Shown: positions 16,026-25,473, numbered from the stretch's first letter. The stretch: 64,000 bases of DNA from ZC4RG29 sp035304385 (GCA_035304385.1 DATGQD010000036.1:81046-145045); one strand, 5' to 3'. Numbers and translations: made by a program. Notes: a model not told the origin generated them from the sequence alone.

Positions 16026-17357
16026 CTATGTGTTCGAAGTGCTTTCAAACACAATCCCCCTGTCTGCGAGTTCGTGTAAGATCGGCGCGTAAAGTTCCTT
16101 TTTTACCGGAATAGCTACACCACGGAGTGTAATCCGGCCTTCCAACAACAGCTTCGTCGCAATACCCAGCGGCAAACCGACGGTGGTGGCCATTGCTGTG
16201 TGTGTGTCTGTACCCACCTGGTTCATGTGTGCCTGCAGACTATTTCGCTTTCCGTCGGATTCATACACGATTCGGTGCAGCATGACAACCAGGTCATGGT
16301 CTTCCTTATTCAATGCCCACCGTTTCATAAGGATGTGTTCAAATACCTGCGCGGGAGTACCCGATGTGAGTCCGATAGGTTCATCGTTGAAGAATCCGGA
16401 CCACCGCAGACATTCCATTTCGGGACTGTCGATCGCGAGACCCGCAAATCGCGCCAGCCCCTCTTCGACTGAGCCGTTGGGCGAAGGGAGAAAAGATCGA
16501 ATAAAACCCGCATGCGTTGTAGTTGCAACTTTGTCCAGTTCGCGGGTATCGTCGCAGCATCCGAGTTTCACGAGAACATTCCACGCAGAACAAAAACCTT
16601 TGTAACGAAATGTGCCCCGTATGAGCGTCTTTGTCTCGGGGATGCCGTACAGTTCTATGTAGCGCAGCGAATCACGATTCGGATAGCCTTCCAGCACACC
16701 AATTCCCGGAACGTCGAACGATGTTGTCGAAAGAAACAATTTCGCATAAGGAACCTTGACCGTCTCCCCGTTATACAAGTACTCTGCATCGCCTTGCTGA
16801 CCTGCCAGCACGACGTTGCGCGGGTTCCAGGTAAACTTGTAATGCCAGGGATTTGTGGGATCGGTGTCGGGGGCGATCAGGCCGCCGGTAAACGACTCAA
16901 AAGAAAGAATTGATCCACCCTCTCCGTGAATACGGTCGATCATTTCCATAGCGCTCATGTGATCGATACCCGGGTCCAGGCCGCACTCATTGAGAAACAG
17001 TAGCCCGGCAGACCGAACGTCCTTGTCGAGCGCATTCATAGCAGGCGTGACATAGCTCGCCGTCAGAAGGTGGCGTCGCTCCCGCAGACACAAGGTAGCC
17101 ACGGGCACGTGCCACGCGTGCGGAAGCATGGAGATAACCACGTCGGCATCACGGATAAGCGATGCGGTCGCGGTCTCGTTGGCGGGATCCAATGACACCG
17201 GAACACCTCTTGGATGATCCTTTACGGCAGCGGTCGCAGCCTCCACCATCCGATCGGCAACCGTGACGGTCCAGCCATGTGATGCCGATTGCTCCAAAAG
17301 GTATTCAATCAGGACACCTGACGAGCGCCCGGCGCCAAGCACAAGGACATTGCTCAT
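16026..17357 (-). CDS. Saccharopine dehydrogenase-like oxidoreductase
   Basis: A 443-residue protein with an N-terminal Rossmann fold (VLVLGAGRSSGVLIEYLL) and a second domain that carries NECGLDPGIDHMSAMEMID, the signature of saccharopine dehydrogenase (glutamate-forming) and homospermidine/carboxynorspermidine synthase relatives. The family handles lysine degradation or polyamine formation using NAD(P). Motif SFTGGLIAPDTDPTNPWHYK is closest to the LYS9-like saccharopine dehydrogenases in Bacteroidota. The exact substrate cannot be fixed from sequence, and no lysine-degradation partner is adjacent; aspartate kinase at 36697 is not linked. It is divergent from cytidine deaminase. Confidence 0.85.
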   Translation of the reverse strand: MSNVLVLGAGRSSGVLIEYLLEQSASHGWTVTVADRMVEAATAAVKDHPRGVPVSLDPANETATASLIRDADVVISMLPHAWHVPVATLCLRERRHLLTASYVTPAMNALDKDVRSAGLLFLNECGLDPGIDHMSAMEMIDRIHGEGGSILSFESFTGGLIAPDTDPTNPWHYKFTWNPRNVVLAGQQGDAEYLYNGETVKVPYAKLFLSTTSFDVPGIGVLEGYPNRDSLRYIELYGIPETKTLIRGTFRYKGFCSAWNVLVKLGCCDDTRELDKVATTTHAGFIRSFLPSPNGSVEEGLARFAGLAIDSPEMECLRWSGFFNDEPIGLTSGTPAQVFEHILMKRWALNKEDHDLVVMLHRIVYESDGKRNSLQAHMNQVGTDTHTAMATTVGLPLGIATKLLLEGRITLRGVAIPVKKELYAPILHELADRGIVFESTSNT

Positions 17358-17480
17358 GACTTCAAATGTAAACCAAAGCGGCTTGTGGGGAAAGCGTTGC
17401 GGACCAATGTGCCCAAAAATCCGTTATGGTGTCACTGGATTGCGATGTCAAATCGTTATCTTTCCTATAACCTCCCGGCC

Positions 17481-17963
17481 ATGGCGAAATTTGAAACTGC
17501 CAAGACGCTCGAAGATCTCGACGCCGAGTCGAAGTATCTGGTCCATAAGGCGAAGGAAGCCGCCACGCACGCTTACGCGCCATATTCAAAATTTCATGTT
17601 GGCGCTGCGCTGCTGATGGACGACGGTTCGTACATGACCGGCACGAACCAGGAAAATGCAGCATTTCCTGCCGGAATGTGTGCGGAACGTGTGGCGCTGT
17701 ATGCTGCAGCCGCTGCAAACACCACGGCTAAGATTACAAAGATCGCCGTTGTCGCGCGACGAAAAGGCGGAAAAGACCTGGTACCCGCAACGAGTTGCGG
17801 AACATGCCGCCAGGCGATGCTGGAATTTGAAACGCGCCAGAAGTCGCCGATACAAATCGTCATGCTCGACCGGCAACATAACTGGATAATTGCACCATCC
17901 GCCGAATCGCTACTGCCCTATGGCTTCACAAAATCTAACATGGAGCAGCCGGACAAGAAGTAA
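17481..17963 (+). CDS. cdd: Cytidine deaminase
   Basis: Cdd converts cytidine and deoxycytidine to uridine forms in pyrimidine salvage. The zinc site is complete: Cys and Glu in GMCAERVALYAAA, and the Cys pair in TSCGTCRQAM. NQENAAFPAG binds the ribose. I start at ATG 17481 because MAKFETAKTLEDLDAESKYL aligns with the usual 25-30 residues ahead of AYAPYSKFHVGAAL; an ATG 36 bases upstream (17445) is the alternative. The product is 160 residues, matching homotetrameric enzymes. It ends 17 bases before the GAF sensor gene but shares no obvious function with it. Confidence 0.93.
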   Translation: MAKFETAKTLEDLDAESKYLVHKAKEAATHAYAPYSKFHVGAALLMDDGSYMTGTNQENAAFPAGMCAERVALYAAAAANTTAKITKIAVVARRKGGKDLVPATSCGTCRQAMLEFETRQKSPIQIVMLDRQHNWIIAPSAESLLPYGFTKSNMEQPDKK

Positions 17964-17980
17964 TTTTCTATTTTTAGGTT

Positions 17981-19552
17981 ATGAATTTTTTGAGGAACAG
18001 GAGCCTGGCCTTTCAGTGCTCATTTTTACTGGCCGTTCTGGGAATTCTTTTTGTAGTCCAGTATCTCTTACTTCGGCAAACGGGCAACACGCTGGAACGA
18101 CTTCACTATCAAGGCGACGTTGCACGCAAGACCCAGTTGATGGCACAGGATGTGTACGCGGATGTGGTGTTGCACGCCGATGGCCGGCAGCCCGCGCGTG
18201 ATCTCGGCGCACGGCTCGCACGGCAGGCGCATGCCATGAAAGTGCTGTCGGACGGTGGCCGGATGGAGGGATCCACCGTGATCCTTGACCCACTGCCACG
18301 GCTGCCACGCATCGCTTTTGACGAATTGCAGGAACGATGGATCACTTTCGTCGAAACCGCTGAGCGCATAACGGCCGCGAGCCCCGGCCAGAACCGGCGC
18401 GACCTGGGATTGGCGCGAACACAATGGGAAGGCGTGACCTCGTGGTACAACCGTCTTGTCGAAGATCTTGACACGGCCATTGCGCAGCAACGCTCGCTTC
18501 ACCACATTACGCTTGCCGCCGTTGGCATTTTGAACATTGGGTTATGTGTAGGAATGTATTTCCTGTTCACACGCAAACTACTTCATCCTCTGGGCACTAT
18601 GCGCGAAAATACGGCAGCCCACAACCACACGACAGGCCTTCCGCCAAATGAAATAGGGACGCTCGCCACAGAGGTGAACAATGTGATCGAGCAGCTGAAA
18701 GACGCGTCTGATTTCGTCAAGGCGATAGGCGATGGCGACCTCTCCATACGCTATGAAACATTTGACAAGGATTACAAACCGGGAACAAATCAGCTGGCGG
18801 ACTCGCTCGTTGACATGCAGTCGCGTTTGCGACAATTGAACGAAGAGGATCAAAAACGGCAGTGGACCAACGAAGGACTTACAAAATTCGTCGACATACT
18901 TCGTTCAGGTAACGACGACATCATTGCGCTCGGAGACAAGATTATCTCGACACTCGCCAACTACACTGGCTCTAACCAGGGTGGTCTTTATCTATTGAAT
19001 GACACAAACGACGGCGACCCGCACCTCGAACTTGTCTCTTTATTCGCTTTCGATGTCAAAAAGCATGAAACACGCCGGATAAAGATCGGTGAAGGTATTC
19101 TCGGCCAGACCTTTCTGGAAAAGCAGACCACGTACCTGCAGTCGGTACCGGAGGAATACGTGCGCATCACCTCAGGACTGGGCGAAGCCAACCCCACTTC
19201 TTTGCTCGTCGTGCCGCTGAAGATCGATCAGGATGTTTTTGGCGTAGTCGAACTTGCCTCTTTTAATCCGTATCCTGAGCACGTAATTCGTTTTGTCGAG
19301 CGCCTGGGTGAGACCGTCGCCTCTACCGTTGCCACGGTTCGTGCAGCCCAGCGTAACCGTGAATTACTGGAAGAAGCGCGGCATGCCACCGAAATGATGC
19401 GCTCCCAGGAGGAAGAGATGCGGCAAAACATGGAAGAGCTTCAGGCCACGCAGGAGGAAATGGCGCGAAAAGAGCGGGATTACCTCGCCCGCATCTCGGA
19501 ACTCGAGGCTCAACTCACCGGAAAAGGGAGCGCCGCGAACGTCGATAAGTAG
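17981..19552 (+). CDS. Membrane HAMP-GAF sensor with C-terminal coiled coil, no output domain
   Basis: A 523-residue sensor: membrane helix 12-30, an extracytoplasmic helical domain to about 170, a second helix (172-195), HAMP-like linker, GAF domain (about 300-455) and a terminal coiled coil (460-512). The GAF domain holds EEYVRITSGLGEANP and LLVVPLKIDQDVFGVVELAS. It has no kinase, methyl-accepting hub, GGDEF or phosphatase domain, so it must act through a partner. The coiled coil contains RQNMEELQATQEEM at about 481-494, nearly repeated in the phosphatase encoded at 21929. cheR begins 174 bases downstream, which suggests the glutamates here could be methylated; that is inference. Confidence 0.85.
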   Translation: MNFLRNRSLAFQCSFLLAVLGILFVVQYLLLRQTGNTLERLHYQGDVARKTQLMAQDVYADVVLHADGRQPARDLGARLARQAHAMKVLSDGGRMEGSTVILDPLPRLPRIAFDELQERWITFVETAERITAASPGQNRRDLGLARTQWEGVTSWYNRLVEDLDTAIAQQRSLHHITLAAVGILNIGLCVGMYFLFTRKLLHPLGTMRENTAAHNHTTGLPPNEIGTLATEVNNVIEQLKDASDFVKAIGDGDLSIRYETFDKDYKPGTNQLADSLVDMQSRLRQLNEEDQKRQWTNEGLTKFVDILRSGNDDIIALGDKIISTLANYTGSNQGGLYLLNDTNDGDPHLELVSLFAFDVKKHETRRIKIGEGILGQTFLEKQTTYLQSVPEEYVRITSGLGEANPTSLLVVPLKIDQDVFGVVELASFNPYPEHVIRFVERLGETVASTVATVRAAQRNRELLEEARHATEMMRSQEEEMRQNMEELQATQEEMARKERDYLARISELEAQLTGKGSAANVDK

Positions 19553-19568
19553 AAATCGCGGTGTTTCT

Positions 19569-19681
19569 GTCGGGGGAATCAACAATAAACGACACAAGAC
19601 CCGACTAAAATTGACCGGCTTCCCGGGCGATTCAACACATGTACCATTTGCGATACAAACGCAGGCCCCCGGTCGGGGGAA
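19569..19681. repeat. Direct repeat GTCGGGGGAA, second copy inside a palindrome
   Basis: GTCGGGGGAA occurs at 19569-19578 and 19672-19681. The second copy is part of CCCCCGGTCGGGGG (19666-19679), an inverted repeat that lies just upstream of the -7 box at 19688. This may be an operator for the cheR promoter, or chance GC-rich sequence. Confidence 0.35.
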
Positions 19682-19687
19682 CAATCT

Positions 19688-19695
19688 TATTTTTG
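19688..19695 (+). promoter_or_regulatory. Candidate -7 box upstream of cheR
   Basis: TATTTTTG matches the Bacteroidota TAnnTTTG box exactly and lies 32 bases before the cheR ATG, placing the transcript start near 19702. A clear -33 TTTG at the right distance is not seen. Confidence 0.4.
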
Positions 19696-19726
19696 ACTCC
19701 TGTGAAGGTAAATTAACAGGGTTTTC

Positions 19727-20548
19727 ATGCAGGACATCGACATTGCGGACCTAAAAAGAATATCGGAGCTCATATACCAAAAGCACCGCTACGACTTCAG
19801 AAACTATGCTATGTCCTCCTTCAAACGGAGGGTCCTGCGAATAATGGAGATCAAGCGACTCACGGTGGAGTCGCTGATCCGGAAACTCACTGACCAGCCG
19901 TCGTTCATCAACGAGTTCCTCGATGAGCTTACGGTCAACGTAACGGAAATGTTTCGCGACCCCAGTTTCTGGCGGGTGATTCGCGAAGAGATTATTCCCG
20001 CTATCCTTCTCAACCACAAGCAATTCAAGATCTGGCATGCCGGATGTTCTTCCGGGGAAGAAGTATTGTCGATGAGCATCCTGTTGAAGGAGATGGGCAT
20101 CCTCAACGATGTCACGCTCATCGCTACGGACCTCGATGTAAACATTCTTGACCGGGCACGTACCGTAACCTATCCGGCCAAGAACATGGATCTCAACGAG
20201 AAGAACTACATTCGATTCCAGGGTACCGGCACGCTACAACAATATTATCGGATTGAAAACGGCATGGCTGTCTTCGATCCCTCGCTGATGCAGAACGTGA
20301 GCTTTCGACGTCATGATCTTGTATTGGGTGAGCCGTTCAACAAGTTCGACCTCATCCTTTGCCGAAACGTCATGATCTATTTCAACCAGGCCCTGCAAAA
20401 CGAGGTCCTGAAGAAATTTCACGAAAGCCTGTTCAAATATGGCTACCTGGCAATCGGTTCGAAGGAGTCGCTGATCTGGTGCGACTATGCGAACCGGTTC
20501 ATCGTGGTGAACACCGAAGAGAAGATTTATAAGAAAATAAAGGACTAG
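19727..20548 (+). CDS. cheR: CheR-type protein glutamate methyltransferase
   Basis: CheR moves a methyl group from S-adenosylmethionine to glutamates of chemoreceptors. The 273-residue protein has the N-terminal helical domain (1-70) and the SAM-binding domain. Motifs are NVTEMFRDPSFW, WHAGCSSGEEVLSMSI, IATDLDVNILDRA and DLILCRNVMIYFN, all as in active CheR. It lacks the tetrapeptide-tethering beta-insert features I could recognise, so the binding mode is unclear. It is followed by cheB after 19 bases. No methyl-accepting receptor, CheA or CheW is encoded in the window, so this pair probably serves the neighbouring GAF sensors or a non-chemotaxis pathway. Confidence 0.92.
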   Translation: MQDIDIADLKRISELIYQKHRYDFRNYAMSSFKRRVLRIMEIKRLTVESLIRKLTDQPSFINEFLDELTVNVTEMFRDPSFWRVIREEIIPAILLNHKQFKIWHAGCSSGEEVLSMSILLKEMGILNDVTLIATDLDVNILDRARTVTYPAKNMDLNEKNYIRFQGTGTLQQYYRIENGMAVFDPSLMQNVSFRRHDLVLGEPFNKFDLILCRNVMIYFNQALQNEVLKKFHESLFKYGYLAIGSKESLIWCDYANRFIVVNTEEKIYKKIKD

Positions 20549-20567
20549 GGAGAAGTTGGTCAGGAGG

Positions 20568-21161
20568 ATGAACAAATACAACTTAAATAACAGCTATAAG
20601 GCCGTTGTTATAGGGGGTTCTGCTGGCAGCTTCCAGGGGGTGGTCAAGATATTGTCCAACCTGCCCAAGAATTTTCCATTACCTATTATTATGTGTCTGC
20701 ATCGTCTTAAGCATGTTCGCCACGGTTTCGTTGAAGCGCTATCGCTTAAGAGCGTTGTTCAGGTCACAGAGCCTCACGACAAAGAAGCGATCAAGAAAGG
20801 TAGCGTATACCTTGCGCCTGCAAACTATCACCTGTCTGTCGAACTGGGGAATTACTTTGCCCTTTCCACCGAAGAAATGGTGAATAACTCCAGGCCGGCC
20901 ATCGATATTACCCTCTTCACGTGTGCTTATGTTTATAAGGAGAAACTGATAGGCATACTGCTCTCGGGAGCCAACAAGGATGGTGCGCTGGGCATGCGTT
21001 CCATAAAATCACGCAAAGGGTTGACCATAGTTCAGGACCCGGAAGAGTGCATGATTGAAACCATGCCCAAGGCGGCCATGTCGGCAACACAGATCGACCA
21101 CGTCCTGAAAGTCGACCAGATCATTGAATTTTTGAAGGAACTTGAAATGCATTACCGATGA
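20568..21161 (+). CDS. CheB methylesterase domain, no receiver
   Basis: CheB removes methyl groups from receptor glutamates. This 197-residue protein is only the catalytic domain: Ser in VVIGGSAGSFQGV, His in MCLHRLKHVRHGF and Asp in SGANKDGALGMRSI. The usual N-terminal receiver is absent, so its activity cannot be set by CheA phosphorylation in cis. I start at ATG 20568; a TTG 12 bases upstream is possible, and an AGGAGG sits directly against the ATG, too close to be a normal ribosome site for it. The stop codon overlaps the next start by 4 bases, so translation is coupled to the membrane GAF gene. Confidence 0.88.
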   Translation: MNKYNLNNSYKAVVIGGSAGSFQGVVKILSNLPKNFPLPIIMCLHRLKHVRHGFVEALSLKSVVQVTEPHDKEAIKKGSVYLAPANYHLSVELGNYFALSTEEMVNNSRPAIDITLFTCAYVYKEKLIGILLSGANKDGALGMRSIKSRKGLTIVQDPEECMIETMPKAAMSATQIDHVLKVDQIIEFLKELEMHYR

Positions 21162-21916
21162 TACGGTCATTGAAAAAATCTCATCGTCTTGGCGCCATTT
21201 TGGCCACCGCATTTTTTGCAGCAGCGTTGGTCTGCGCGTATGTGCTGTATTCCCTGCCGTCAGACCTGGGTCTGACGTCCGGACATGAAGGCGCATTGAC
21301 CCGAGCCTATCTCGTCGTCGCTGTTACGCTGGTGACGGGCGCCGCCGCCCTGTACGTGTCGCTCATGGGCCGGGAAGAAATCATTGTTTACAAGACAAAA
21401 AGCGAGGATACCACGGACACGACGGCAGCGGCGGCTTCGGAAGGCACACGCAACGCCATATCCATGGACGCGGTAGCCGCACTGGCGCCGGAGGATTCCG
21501 CAAAGCAATTGTACGCTCGGTTTCTGCAAGTGGTATGTGATCAGTTGTCGGCTGGTCAGGGTGCCTATTACGAAGCCTTTGAATCGGAGGGCATCCGTAA
21601 GGTTCGCCTGGCAGCAGGTTATGCACTGGCGGTGGGCGAAGGTTCTGAAGTGGTGTACGACTTTGGCGAAGGTCTCGTCGGGCAGTCGGCCGCCGAAGGC
21701 CGAACGCTTTATGTCGACGACATTCCCGAAGGATATATCAAAATCGTATCCGGTCTCGGCACCGCGTCTCCCCGGTACTTGCTTGTTGTACCGGTAGTGA
21801 ACGGTGGTGATGTAAAAGGTGTCATCGAGATCGCATCCTTTAGCGCGATCGAAGATGAAGAGCGAACATTCGTGGAACATGCAGCTGCATTACTCATTGA
21901 AAAAATGCCGGATTAA
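21158..21916 (+). CDS. Membrane-anchored GAF domain protein
   Basis: A 252-residue protein with two membrane helices (about 11-31 and 48-68), a polar linker rich in Thr and Ala, and a C-terminal GAF domain (about 105-248). The GAF domain has EGYIKIVSGLGTASP and LLVVPVVNGGDVKGVIEIAS, the same subtype as in the sensors at 17981 and 21929. No output domain or long coiled coil is present. It could be a regulatory subunit that pairs with the neighbouring GAF proteins. The start overlaps the cheB stop (ATGA) and the next gene begins 12 bases later, so all are one transcript. Confidence 0.82.
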   Translation: MIRSLKKSHRLGAILATAFFAAALVCAYVLYSLPSDLGLTSGHEGALTRAYLVVAVTLVTGAAALYVSLMGREEIIVYKTKSEDTTDTTAAAASEGTRNAISMDAVAALAPEDSAKQLYARFLQVVCDQLSAGQGAYYEAFESEGIRKVRLAAGYALAVGEGSEVVYDFGEGLVGQSAAEGRTLYVDDIPEGYIKIVSGLGTASPRYLLVVPVVNGGDVKGVIEIASFSAIEDEERTFVEHAAALLIEKMPD

Positions 21917-21928
21917 GGCACTACTGTC

Positions 21929-24900
21929 ATGCTACGCAACATTAAAATTCGTACAAAATTCACGCTGGCAATACTCGCCATCTCTTTCGCGGCGGTGACG
22001 GCCATCGGCTTTTTTACTTACGACTTCAATCTCACGGCGAATCGCGATAAATTTGCGACAAGCTTAAACGCCATCGCAGACAGCCGGGCCGCCTATTTTT
22101 CGGCATTCTTTGAGCGGGCTCAATCTGCACTTGACTTCATCCGCAATGCGGACGAACTCGCCGGAGAAGCCAGCGCGCCGGAAATGGACGGCGCAGATCT
22201 GATGGCCCTGTTTACCCAGGTATCAGACGAGGAGCCAGCCGACACGACCGAGTCGTTCTCCCCCGAAGAAGATGGTGTAGAAACTTTCCTGAGGGCACAG
22301 AAGGCAACTTTCGGTTTTGACCAGCTTTACGTCACGTCACCTTCAGGTGCAATCCTGGCCTCGACCGACCCCGAACTCGGTTCCGGAAAGAATTTCGTGG
22401 CCCCAGATGGCGCCCTGCTCCTTCGCGGTAAGCAGGAAGTATACTTCGGCACGGTCGTCCGCGAAGACAAGCGATTCATTACCTATGCCGCCGCCCCGAT
22501 TACATCTTCGGAGAACGGTGACCTGCTCATTGCCAAGATCGACCTCTCACGCCCCTACCGGATACTTTCCGACTACAGTGGACTGGGAAGAACCGGCGAT
22601 GTTGTCCTCGCCCGTCAGGATCCGATAACGCGCGATATTGTGCTGGCCAGCACAAGACGTGGGGATCCGAACGGTGCACTTCAAATCGTCAACGAAAAAA
22701 CCGAGGCGGCGGGCGTTATCTTCCGTACAATTTCAGCCGGCTCCGTGAACGTGACGGCCCGCGACTTTGGCGGTACGCCGTCATTGCAAACCACCCGCGT
22801 TATAAGCCCGATCAATTGGGTGATCATTGCATCCATGGACCTCAGCGAGGCCGACGGCGACGCCAGACAACTCTTGAGCACGCTGATATACGCCGGTCTG
22901 TGTATCATGACATTTTCAGTGCTGTTGTCCCTCGTGATCAGCCGTACGATGACACAGCCGCTGAACAGCATGCAGCATAAGCTCGCACTGGTGGCAGACG
23001 GTATCCTTCCGGAACGTGAAGAGCGCCATTCTTCCGACGAGTTCGGGCAGATGGCGACCAAGGTCGACAACCTGGTACAGACACTGAAGAATAATGCCGA
23101 GTTCGCGCAGCGCATCGGTGAAGGAAAGTACGACACCGAATTCAAGCCGGTAACCGACAACGACGTGCTGGGTATGGCGCTCATTAACATGAGAAAGAAC
23201 CTCGTGGAAAATGAGCGGCGCGATAAGGAACGCAACTGGATTGTAAGGGGCGTGGCAGAGATCAGTGAAATACTCAGACTTCACGACACGCTGGATCCGC
23301 TCGGAGAGGATGTGATCAAATTCATCCTGGAAAAAATCAATGCGATCCAGGGTGCGTTTTACGTGGTAAACGAAGAAGACGATCCGGTTACCATCGACCT
23401 GCGGGCAAGTTTCGCCTACGGCCGAAAGAAGTACCTGCAAAAGCGATTCAAATTCGCTGAGGGTCTGGTAGGACAGGCCGTTGCGGAAAAGGACACCATC
23501 CTCCGTACTGAGATCCCGAAGGAGTACATGACCATCACGTCGGGCATTCTCGGCGACCAAAGACCTACCTGTATCCTCATCGTGCCTTTGATTACCAACG
23601 AAGAAGTGTACGGCGTTCTAGAGTTTGCCGGATTCCGCCGGTTCGACTCCTCACAGGTCAATTTCGTCAAGGAACTCAGTCTGATCCTGGCCCGGACCAT
23701 CTTCAACATCAAGGTCAATGAACGCACGCGCAGACTCCTGGAAGAATCTCAGGCCATGAGCAACGAACTCAAGGAAAAGCAGGAGGTGTTGCGTCAGAAT
23801 GCAGAAGAAATGCAGGCCACCCAGGAAGAGCTGCAGCGGACTAACGACAGGCTGGAGGAACAGATCGAGGAGGTGAACCGCACGCAAAAACGTATGCAGT
23901 TGTTGCTGGAAAACGCTTCCGAAGTCATCACCATCTACGAGGAAGACGAGACCATCCGGTACATCTCCCCTTCCGTGGAGTTGATCCTCGGCTACGGTCA
24001 AAAGGAACTCATCGGCAAGAGCGAAGTAGATCTGGTACACCCCGACCACCAGGACGTGTTCCGTGGACTATTCCGGAAGATGGCCGATCATCCCGACGAA
24101 AAGGTAACCGTACAATACGAATACCGCACCAAGGAAGGCAACTATATCTGGATCGAGTCGACGGGTACAAACTGCATGTCGAATCCAGCCATCCATGGTT
24201 TCATTCTGAACTCACGGGACATCACCGAGCGCAGGCGGGCTGAACTCGAACAGCGGATGCGCAGTAAGATGCAAGCGCTGTCTGAAAACTCGCCAGACCT
24301 TATCGCCCGTCTCGAACAGGATTCGATTTCGTATATCAACCCCGTAATCGAATCTTACAGCGGCAGCGGTCCGGACGCATTCCTCAACAGGAAAATACAC
24401 GAAACGGACCTCGACAAATCCGTTCTGGAAAAATGGCTTGAAATCGTCGAACAGGTCAATGCTTCCAACAACAAGGTCGCTACCGAGATGGAGTTTCCTT
24501 CCCGCATCGGTCAGCGCGTGATGCAGGTGAACGCGATCCCCGAGTACGACGAATCGGAAAAGCTTGAATCGGTACTGGTCGTGTCGCACGACATCACCGA
24601 GCGTAAGGTGATCGAACTTGAGATCCAGAATAAGAATAAGAAGATCACGGAAAGTATCAACTACGCGAAACGAATCCAGAATGCCATTCTGCCGAGTAAT
24701 CGCGTGATCAATCGGGCGCTACCCGACTCGTTCATTCTTTACAAACCCCGTGATGTGGTGAGCGGGGATTTTCCGTGGTATGTGCAGATCAAGGACGATA
24801 TCTTTATTGCAGCAGTAGACTGTACCGGACACGGTGTTCCGGGAGCGCTCCTTTCGCTGATTGGTTACTTCCTTTTGAACGACATTGTGCGGAGCCGAAA

Positions 24901-25393
24901 AGTGACAGAGCCTGGTCGTATACTGGACCTGCTCGACGAAGGGGTTACCACTACGCTGCGACAGGATGAAGATGCCACGACCAAAGACGGGATGGATATT
25001 GCGCTATGTAAGATCAACCTGTCGTCACGACAAGTGGAATACGCCGGCGCACACAGGCCGTTGTACATTGTCCGGGGCGGAGAAATGGAAGAGGTCAAAG
25101 GCAACAAATTCCCTATTGGCGGCGGGATATTCAAGAATCAGACGAACTTCACGAACCACAAGATCAAGTTGAATAAAGGGGATTCGATATTCTTCAGTTC
25201 CGACGGATTCCCCGATCAGTTCGGGGGGCCCGAAGGCCGGAAGTTCGGCCCGCGCAGAGTTAGGGAGACGATTTTACAGGTACACACCAAACCTATGAAA
25301 GAAGTGATGGAAATATTTGACCGCGAATGGGAGACCTGGCGTGGTGACCAGAAACAGACGGACGATGTGTTGCTGATCGGGATCAAATTTTAG
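21929..25393 (+). CDS. Cache-HAMP-GAF-PAS-PAS-SpoIIE serine phosphatase (SiaA-like)
   Basis: A 1154-residue membrane protein phosphatase. A helix (13-33) is followed by a Cache-like sensor (to about 305), a second helix (about 315-338) and HAMP. Next come a GAF domain (440-590, with KEYMTITSGILGDQRP), a coiled coil with RQNAEEMQATQEEL (about 621-635), two PAS domains (655-895) and a PP2C/SpoIIE domain. The metal-binding acidic residues are present in VVSGDFPWYVQ, AAVDCTGHGVPGALLS, SSDGFPDQFGG and KQTDDVLLIGI. The domain plan and the SiaB- and SiaC-like genes just downstream point to a SiaA role: dephosphorylating SiaC on Ser/Thr in response to a signal. Sensing ligands are unknown. Confidence 0.92.
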   Translation: MLRNIKIRTKFTLAILAISFAAVTAIGFFTYDFNLTANRDKFATSLNAIADSRAAYFSAFFERAQSALDFIRNADELAGEASAPEMDGADLMALFTQVSDEEPADTTESFSPEEDGVETFLRAQKATFGFDQLYVTSPSGAILASTDPELGSGKNFVAPDGALLLRGKQEVYFGTVVREDKRFITYAAAPITSSENGDLLIAKIDLSRPYRILSDYSGLGRTGDVVLARQDPITRDIVLASTRRGDPNGALQIVNEKTEAAGVIFRTISAGSVNVTARDFGGTPSLQTTRVISPINWVIIASMDLSEADGDARQLLSTLIYAGLCIMTFSVLLSLVISRTMTQPLNSMQHKLALVADGILPEREERHSSDEFGQMATKVDNLVQTLKNNAEFAQRIGEGKYDTEFKPVTDNDVLGMALINMRKNLVENERRDKERNWIVRGVAEISEILRLHDTLDPLGEDVIKFILEKINAIQGAFYVVNEEDDPVTIDLRASFAYGRKKYLQKRFKFAEGLVGQAVAEKDTILRTEIPKEYMTITSGILGDQRPTCILIVPLITNEEVYGVLEFAGFRRFDSSQVNFVKELSLILARTIFNIKVNERTRRLLEESQAMSNELKEKQEVLRQNAEEMQATQEELQRTNDRLEEQIEEVNRTQKRMQLLLENASEVITIYEEDETIRYISPSVELILGYGQKELIGKSEVDLVHPDHQDVFRGLFRKMADHPDEKVTVQYEYRTKEGNYIWIESTGTNCMSNPAIHGFILNSRDITERRRAELEQRMRSKMQALSENSPDLIARLEQDSISYINPVIESYSGSGPDAFLNRKIHETDLDKSVLEKWLEIVEQVNASNNKVATEMEFPSRIGQRVMQVNAIPEYDESEKLESVLVVSHDITERKVIELEIQNKNKKITESINYAKRIQNAILPSNRVINRALPDSFILYKPRDVVSGDFPWYVQIKDDIFIAAVDCTGHGVPGALLSLIGYFLLNDIVRSRKVTEPGRILDLLDEGVTTTLRQDEDATTKDGMDIALCKINLSSRQVEYAGAHRPLYIVRGGEMEEVKGNKFPIGGGIFKNQTNFTNHKIKLNKGDSIFFSSDGFPDQFGGPEGRKFGPRRVRETILQVHTKPMKEVMEIFDREWETWRGDQKQTDDVLLIGIKF

Positions 25394-25473
25394 GGAACAG
25401 ACTGATTTTGAACTGCTTGAACAATAGATTTTACAAAACTTAATATCTTGCAACTACTAATATCCTTTGACGC

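Noticed and set aside
21260..21880. 206-codon minus-strand open frame
   Set aside because: It is antisense to the membrane GAF gene, whose overlap with cheB and GAF motifs make it the real gene.
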